From: Thermoplasmata archaeon
Lineage (GTDB): Archaea > Thermoplasmatota > Thermoplasmata > Thermoplasmatales > Thermoplasmataceae
DNA: 9,999 nt
NCBI GenBank assembly: GCA_021806345.1
Contig: JAJZXP010000280.1
Coordinates: 1-9,999, forward strand
Reading direction: 5' to 3'
In this document: piece after piece, positions 6,930-9,999 of the stretch
Position numbering within the stretch: the stretch's first letter is position 1
Layout: each line of letters starts with the position of its first letter
Notes under the pieces: model-generated
What the model was told of the DNA's origin: nothing
The model's database searches: none
Seen by the model: only the letters and a program-made list of their open reading frames with translations
Made by a program: the position numbers and the translations under genes

Positions 6930-7827
6930 CTGTTTTTTCATGCAGTTTCTTGGTATTGTAGTTCTGGTACATCCCCATTATTATGTTGAAATAAAGTGCC
7001 ATGGCAATTATCATGGAAACCGCAAAGACGAGATATGAAAGCCCAAAGTTTGCTGGCAGAATAACTGGACCTATGAAGCTGAGTGATGTGAGCAGAAATA
7101 GGAATACAAAATCGATCGCAATATTTCTTTCTTTACTCCTTTGTCCATCACTTTGATCAAATATCTTCCTGTTTCTATATACCGCACGGAAAAAATAAAC
7201 TATTGACACAATCATAAGCACAGAATATGCAATGAGCAATATGGAAATAAAACGTGAATTACCGAACATTACTGGATCTGCTATTTGCATCAGGAGAATT
7301 GAGATTGCAATTTGCTTTTCAATTCCGGACCTAAGCTGCAAGAATATGAATACAACCATTTCTGTGATCATTGGCAGAAGAAAGAGTATGCTTGTTATAG
7401 ATAGGCTAAAGAAGCTGAGACTATCGACAAACGAATCTTGACCCGCAGTACCGAATGCGACCACCCGAAGTAAAACAGCCATCGAAATTTCGTTCCAGAC
7501 AAGCAAAAATGACAATGTACCTGATATAGACCTTGAAATTCCGCTGAATTCTCCTCTTGCAGCAATAACCAACAGGTAAACTATTGCCACCGTCATTAGG
7601 ATCATAGAAAAGTTGACTGCTAAAACAGTGTTTATAAATGAACTGGGAGCGACCAGATAATATGTTATTCCATTAAACATGCTGGCCATCATCGCAAGAA
7701 AGAATACAGAAACTGAGAATGTCTTGAGTTTAAGATTGGATAGATCTGACCGCAGATAATAGATGACCCAAATTAGAAATAAGGTCATAGCGACTTCAAT
7801 GAAAATTACAACCGGAAGGTTTTGCAC
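6919..7827 (-). CDS. Polytopic membrane protein, paralogue of the N-terminal half of the 659-aa iron-sulfur protein
   Basis: This 302-residue protein has about nine hydrophobic segments and no cysteine motifs. It aligns colinearly with residues 1-275 of the convergent 659-aa protein. WNEISM (E113) matches FDEIVM (E115), and FLLPMITEMV (E156) matches FVIPMGIEMV (E159), with Glu-Glu spacings of 43 and 44. The helix after each ends in a similar Arg-Ser, and LLTSLS matches LLTAYS further on. It lacks the ferredoxin part, so it may be a partner subunit or an independent relative. The start is GTG, supported by a TATA box about 25 bp upstream and by end-to-end agreement with the paralogue. The last 11 bp, including the stop, overlap the end of the opposite gene. 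I do not recognise the family; membrane location is certain, function unknown. Confidence 0.82.
   Translation of the reverse strand: MQNLPVVIFIEVAMTLFLIWVIYYLRSDLSNLKLKTFSVSVFFLAMMASMFNGITYYLVAPSSFINTVLAVNFSMILMTVAIVYLLVIAARGEFSGISRSISGTLSFLLVWNEISMAVLLRVVAFGTAGQDSFVDSLSFFSLSITSILFLLPMITEMVVFIFLQLRSGIEKQIAISILLMQIADPVMFGNSRFISILLIAYSVLMIVSIVYFFRAVYRNRKIFDQSDGQRSKERNIAIDFVFLFLLTSLSFIGPVILPANFGLSYLVFAVSMIIAMALYFNIIMGMYQNYNTKKLHEKTATG
6933..6938 (+). terminator. T-run terminator for the 659-aa gene, inside the convergent gene
   Basis: Six T residues begin four bases after the plus-strand TAG stop and would give a U-run in the transcript. The run lies within the coding region of the convergent gene, so the 3' ends of the two mRNAs would be complementary. 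Position and composition are the only support. Confidence 0.4.
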
Positions 7828-7847
7828 AACACGGCATTTAAAAATGT

Positions 7848-7856
7848 TATTATAAG
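7848..7856 (-). promoter_or_regulatory. TATA box (CTTATAATA) for the 302-aa membrane protein
   Basis: On the minus strand CTTATAATA is centred about 25 bp before the GTG at 7827. It predicts a leaderless transcript and supports the GTG as start, since no in-frame ATG lies near it. Confidence 0.55.
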
Positions 7857-7928
7857 TTAATTGGAATTGTTTTTATTTCTGCCTCTAAGAGATGCATGGG
7901 GCATTAAAAATTATGAAATGATACAAAA

Positions 7929-8504
7929 TTATAGATTTGCAATTATTTCAGATGATTTTTTTACAAGCATCATTCTTGACATATTGGTCAGAGAGCGTTT
8001 GTGCGCTTCCTGATCGCCAGAAGAAACTGCATCTTCAGCGATTACAGAATAAAATCCCCTGTTTAATGCATCCCTTGCACTGGATTCTACGCCAATTTCA
8101 GTAGCTATTCCAGTAAATATTAAAGTCTTGATTCCTGCATTTCTTACCATAAGCTCGAAATTCGTCCCAATAAAGATACTTGCGGTGTTTTTATTGAGAA
8201 CAATATCGTCCTTTTCAGGTTTTACGGTGAGATCCCAGACTGTAGGATCTGTCGGCATCTGCCCCCACCTGTTTGCCAGTCTTGGCCCGGATTCGAATCT
8301 TTCGGGCAGTGGTGTGATCTTGGTGAAAAAGATAGGTATACCTTTCTCTCTTGCTTTCTTGATCAACGAATTTAGATTACTAAGAAATTCATCCTTGTTG
8401 TATATTCTGCCAACAAGCAAGTTCTGAACGTCCCACACTATGAGCGCAGTATGATCTGGCCTAACAACATCCTTAAGCTCTTTAAAAACATCATTTCTTT
8501 CCAT
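7929..8504 (-). CDS. Isochorismatase-fold (cysteine hydrolase family) protein with Gly in place of the catalytic Cys
   Basis: This 191-residue single-domain protein has the isochorismatase-like hydrolase fold, used by isochorismatases, nicotinamidases and related amidases. Visible features are the first strand with the conserved Asp in ALIVWDVQN (D25), the family Lys in VLNKNTASIF (K105), and the nucleophile-elbow region TGIATEIGVESSARDAL. In that last segment, the position normally held by the catalytic Cys (as in T-x-x-CV) is Gly138. The cis-peptide segment GIATE and the later AEDAVSS segment are intact, and length is normal. Either the enzyme uses another chemistry, as in Cys-less relatives such as PhzD, or it has lost hydrolysis and binds ligand only. 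The ATG start has a TATA-like element about 25 bp upstream, so it is probably leaderless and monocistronic. The substrate cannot be deduced; neighbours do not form a pathway with it. Confidence 0.87.
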   Translation of the reverse strand: MERNDVFKELKDVVRPDHTALIVWDVQNLLVGRIYNKDEFLSNLNSLIKKAREKGIPIFFTKITPLPERFESGPRLANRWGQMPTDPTVWDLTVKPEKDDIVLNKNTASIFIGTNFELMVRNAGIKTLIFTGIATEIGVESSARDALNRGFYSVIAEDAVSSGDQEAHKRSLTNMSRMMLVKKSSEIIANL

Positions 8505-8524
8505 GCTTCGAATATGGTAACATC

Positions 8525-8532
8525 ATATTTAA
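8525..8532 (-). promoter_or_regulatory. TATA-like element for the isochorismatase-fold gene
   Basis: On the minus strand TTAAATAT is centred about 24-25 bp before the ATG at 8504, in an AT-rich gap, predicting a leaderless transcript. Confidence 0.45.
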
Positions 8533-8610
8533 GAAATGAGAAACTGTATATCCAGAAATCAGCCCGGAAATTAATGGAATTCGTGTTATTGCAGCATTTA
8601 ATTCTGGATT

Positions 8611-9132
8611 TTAATTGTCAGGAATGTTATCTTCCTTTTCCATTCCCTTTGCTATCAGGAAACCTCTTGCCCTTTCCGTGTACTTATATTCATTGACCTT
8701 TCGCCAGAACTCTTTCGAGTGGTTGCTGTATATCAAATGGGCCATCTCATGCATTAAAACGTAGTCTAAGACCCACACAGGCATATCAATTAAATTATGC
8801 GAAATCCTGATCGTCTTATTGGCTGGAGTGCAGCTTCCATTCCTATACTCCTGTCGTTCTGAAAATGATAGAGATGCCTCCAACTTACCTGAGAAAAACT
8901 TGTTGTTCAGGAAATTGAACCTTCTTCCAAGCAATTCTCTATTTTTAGATTCCTGAGCATTCTTTCTCATCTCAAGGCGCTTCTGCATTTTCTGTATAAT
9001 TAATGTTTCCTCGGATTTTGAAAGGCCTGTGGGGATCTGGATAATGATCTTGCCATTCTGCATATGTGCATTAATCGTCTTCTTTCTTTTTGGGCTTCTC
9101 TTAACTATAACTTCCAATAGATCACTGATCAA
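8611..9132 (-). CDS. YgjP-like (DUF45) zinc metallopeptidase domain protein
   Basis: This 173-residue protein belongs to the YgjP/SprT-related group of small metal-dependent peptidases. The zinc-binding motif is MHEMAHLIY with H128, E129 and H132; the third ligand is probably H138 in NHSKEFW, the usual family order HExxH-x5-H. The N-terminal part has the basic VKRSPKRKKTI segment followed by strand KIIIQIP, as in family members, and a charged helix (about 40-70) links it to the catalytic part. Length is slightly short for the family (often 170-240), and no signal peptide is seen, so it should be cytosolic. The start is a TTG, the first possible start after an in-frame TAA at 9169-9171; a TATA-like CGTTATTTGG about 27 bp upstream supports it. 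A second TTG at 9117 would remove five residues. Substrate unknown. Confidence 0.85.
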   Translation of the reverse strand: MISDLLEVIVKRSPKRKKTINAHMQNGKIIIQIPTGLSKSEETLIIQKMQKRLEMRKNAQESKNRELLGRRFNFLNNKFFSGKLEASLSFSERQEYRNGSCTPANKTIRISHNLIDMPVWVLDYVLMHEMAHLIYSNHSKEFWRKVNEYKYTERARGFLIAKGMEKEDNIPDN

Positions 9133-9178
9133 ATAGATGATAAGAACATTTGTCCAAATAACGATTCGTTATGTCCAT
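9122..9178 (-). other. Possible 18-codon leader ORF overlapping the metallopeptidase start
   Basis: On the minus strand an ATG at 9178 opens a short frame encoding MDITNRYLDKCSYHLFDQ and ends in TGA at 9122-9124, inside the first codons of the metallopeptidase in another frame. A good Shine-Dalgarno-like AGGTGATT lies just upstream (9182-9189), one of the clearest in the window. If transcription starts upstream of it rather than at 9132, it could couple translation of the two. It may also be chance. Confidence 0.25.
9156..9162 (-). promoter_or_regulatory. TATA-like element (GTTATTT) for the metallopeptidase gene
   Basis: On the minus strand GTTATTT is centred about 27 bp before the TTG at 9132, which would give a leaderless mRNA. 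It competes with an alternative reading in which the transcript starts near 9185 and includes the short leader ORF. Confidence 0.35.
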
Positions 9179-9207
9179 TATAATCACCTATTCTTAGTTT
9201 CCAAAGG

Positions 9208-9215
9208 TATAAATT
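9208..9215 (+). promoter_or_regulatory. TATA box (TATAAATT) of the tRNA-Lys gene
   Basis: TATAAATT is centred about 27 bp before the tRNA 5' end, preceded by purine-rich AAAGG that could act as a BRE. This is a near-ideal archaeal promoter with transcription starting at or next to the mature 5' end. Read in reverse, the same box could serve the minus strand. Confidence 0.7.
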
Positions 9216-9238
9216 GTTATGTAATATGCCGTTAATGC

Positions 9239-9312
9239 GGGTCCGTAGCTTAGCCAGGTAGAGCGATGGACTCTTAATCCATAGGCCGGGGGTTCGAACC
9301 CCTCCGGACCCG
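9239..9312 (+). tRNA. tRNA-Lys (anticodon CTT)
   Basis: A complete cloverleaf is visible. The acceptor stem is GGGTCCG/CGGACCC with discriminator G. The D arm lies in GCTTAGCCAGGTAGAGC. The anticodon stem ATGGA/TCCAT encloses loop CTCTTAA, giving anticodon CTT. The T stem GGGGG/CCCTC (one G-T pair) has loop TTCGAAC. It is 74 nt long with no intron and no encoded CCA. The 3' end faces an AT-rich gene that begins about 140 bp downstream. Confidence 0.97.
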
Positions 9313-9424
9313 CTCTACATAAGATGTAGTTTTCCTGAATAATACGAAAAAATTATACATGTAATCATATAATTTTGTACTGACCCTTTTTGATCTAATT
9401 GAACTTGTGAGCAACCGATAGGAC

Positions 9425-9432
9425 TTTATAAA
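9425..9432 (+). promoter_or_regulatory. TATA box (TTTATAAA) for the gene at 9456
   Basis: TTTATAAA is centred about 27 bp before the ATG at 9456 and predicts a leaderless transcript. It selects 9456 over the out-of-frame ATG at 9451, which meets a stop after two codons. Confidence 0.65.
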
Positions 9433-9455
9433 CAAGTATTTTTAGCTAAGATGAT

Positions 9456-9999
9456 ATGACGAATAATGTTGATTGGATACAAAAGAGCTTACAAACTGTG
9501 TATGAAGAAGGATATTTAAATAGATTGGTAAACATTTACCCAATAAATGAAAATAGTTTCAGAGATGTTAGTAAAGAGCTAATTGAAGACATAAAAGACT
9601 CTTACAATAAAAGAGATCCCATTGGAGTTGTAAAACATTGCTTATGCTTAGAAAAGTTCCCAATTGACAATCCATATATTTCCATGATCAGGGAAAAGAG
9701 AATTTTTGAAAAGAATTTGGAGGTAGTAGAAACGATAGGAAACCTCTTATTAAAAATGGAAATAAGGAATTTAGAAACACTAATTAAGGCACCAAAATCT
9801 GGAAGCAGACAATTTGGTCATTCATTTAAGTTGTGGCTAAAAAGTAATTATGAAAAAAATTTTTTAATATATGATAAATTTGAACAATATCATGATAACG
9901 GACTGAAATTTTTAGATGGGTCAGACGATACTTTGAAGCATTATATCAGTAATAACTTCGAGATCAATACTGAAAAAGGATTGGATTTAGTGTTTAAAA
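9456..9999 (+). CDS. AT-rich accessory gene, 3' truncated; possible type II restriction endonuclease
   Basis: The frame is open from the ATG to the right edge; 181 codons are visible and the C-terminus lies outside. It is hydrophilic, Lys/Asn/Ile-rich and strongly AT-rich. Two segments remind me of type II restriction endonucleases: KAPKSGSRQFGHSFKLWL (111-128), and KGLDLVFK at the very end (174-181), which in such enzymes leads into the catalytic core with GLD supplying an acidic residue before an E-x-K motif. The decisive E-x-K would lie just outside the window, so this is resemblance, not demonstration. The start is fixed by the TATA box 27 bp upstream. It lies just downstream of the tRNA-Lys 3' end; a partner methyltransferase, if the call is right, should be on its far side. 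No methyltransferase is visible here. Confidence 0.6.
   Translation, partial: MTNNVDWIQKSLQTVYEEGYLNRLVNIYPINENSFRDVSKELIEDIKDSYNKRDPIGVVKHCLCLEKFPIDNPYISMIREKRIFEKNLEVVETIGNLLLKMEIRNLETLIKAPKSGSRQFGHSFKLWLKSNYEKNFLIYDKFEQYHDNGLKFLDGSDDTLKHYISNNFEINTEKGLDLVFK

Noticed and set aside
8451..8696. Plus-strand 81-codon frame between the isochorismatase and metallopeptidase genes
   Set aside because: It overlaps the ends of two convincing minus-strand genes, has no recognisable motif and no well-placed promoter.
9313..9455. An additional small gene or RNA between tRNA-Lys and the last gene
   Set aside because: No convincing frame or structured element appears; only a T-run near 9387 and the promoter of the next gene stand out.

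Overview
The window looks like chromosome from an acidophilic euryarchaeon of the order Thermoplasmatales (Thermoplasma, Ferroplasma or Cuniculiplasma type). The reasons are: a short archaeal-type triosephosphate isomerase that I recall as close to the Thermoplasma protein; tRNA genes without an encoded CCA; TATA boxes about 25-28 bp before start codons or tRNA 5' ends, which implies mostly leaderless transcripts; GTG and TTG starts; and several polytopic or surface membrane proteins. Genus-level assignment is inference.

Left accessory part (1-1632). The window opens inside an IS256-family insertion sequence: the C-terminal part of the transposase and the right terminal inverted repeat, ending near 566. 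The element lies directly against a NYN/PIN-like ribonuclease gene (567-998) whose 5' end is missing. An AT-rich unknown gene follows (1079-1498).

Core block (1633-9312). It is bounded by two tRNA genes whose 3' ends point outward: tRNA-Gly(TCC) on the minus strand at the left and tRNA-Lys(CTT) on the plus strand at the right. Between them are a triosephosphate isomerase followed by a 3-TM surface protein (minus strand, probably one operon), a divergent AMP-forming acyl-CoA synthetase, a 659-aa polytopic iron-sulfur membrane protein, a convergent 302-aa polytopic membrane protein, an isochorismatase-fold protein and a YgjP-type zinc metallopeptidase (the last three on the minus strand).

The least ordinary part is the convergent pair at 4950-7827. 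The 302-aa protein aligns colinearly with the first half of the 659-aa protein, including two membrane-embedded glutamates at matching spacing. The larger protein appears to contain a second copy of the same six-helix unit, then a NapH/NosR-like C-terminal electron-transfer module with a two-cluster ferredoxin domain. I do not recognise the repeated membrane unit; it may be an undescribed membrane redox family.

Right accessory part (9313-9999). Downstream of the tRNA-Lys 3' end an AT-rich gene begins with its own leaderless promoter and runs off the edge. Its sequence hints at a type II restriction endonuclease. Accessory DNA thus lies outside both tRNA 3' ends, as expected if tRNA genes serve as integration sites, but no att repeat is visible here. 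There is no gene-free stretch over 300 bp.
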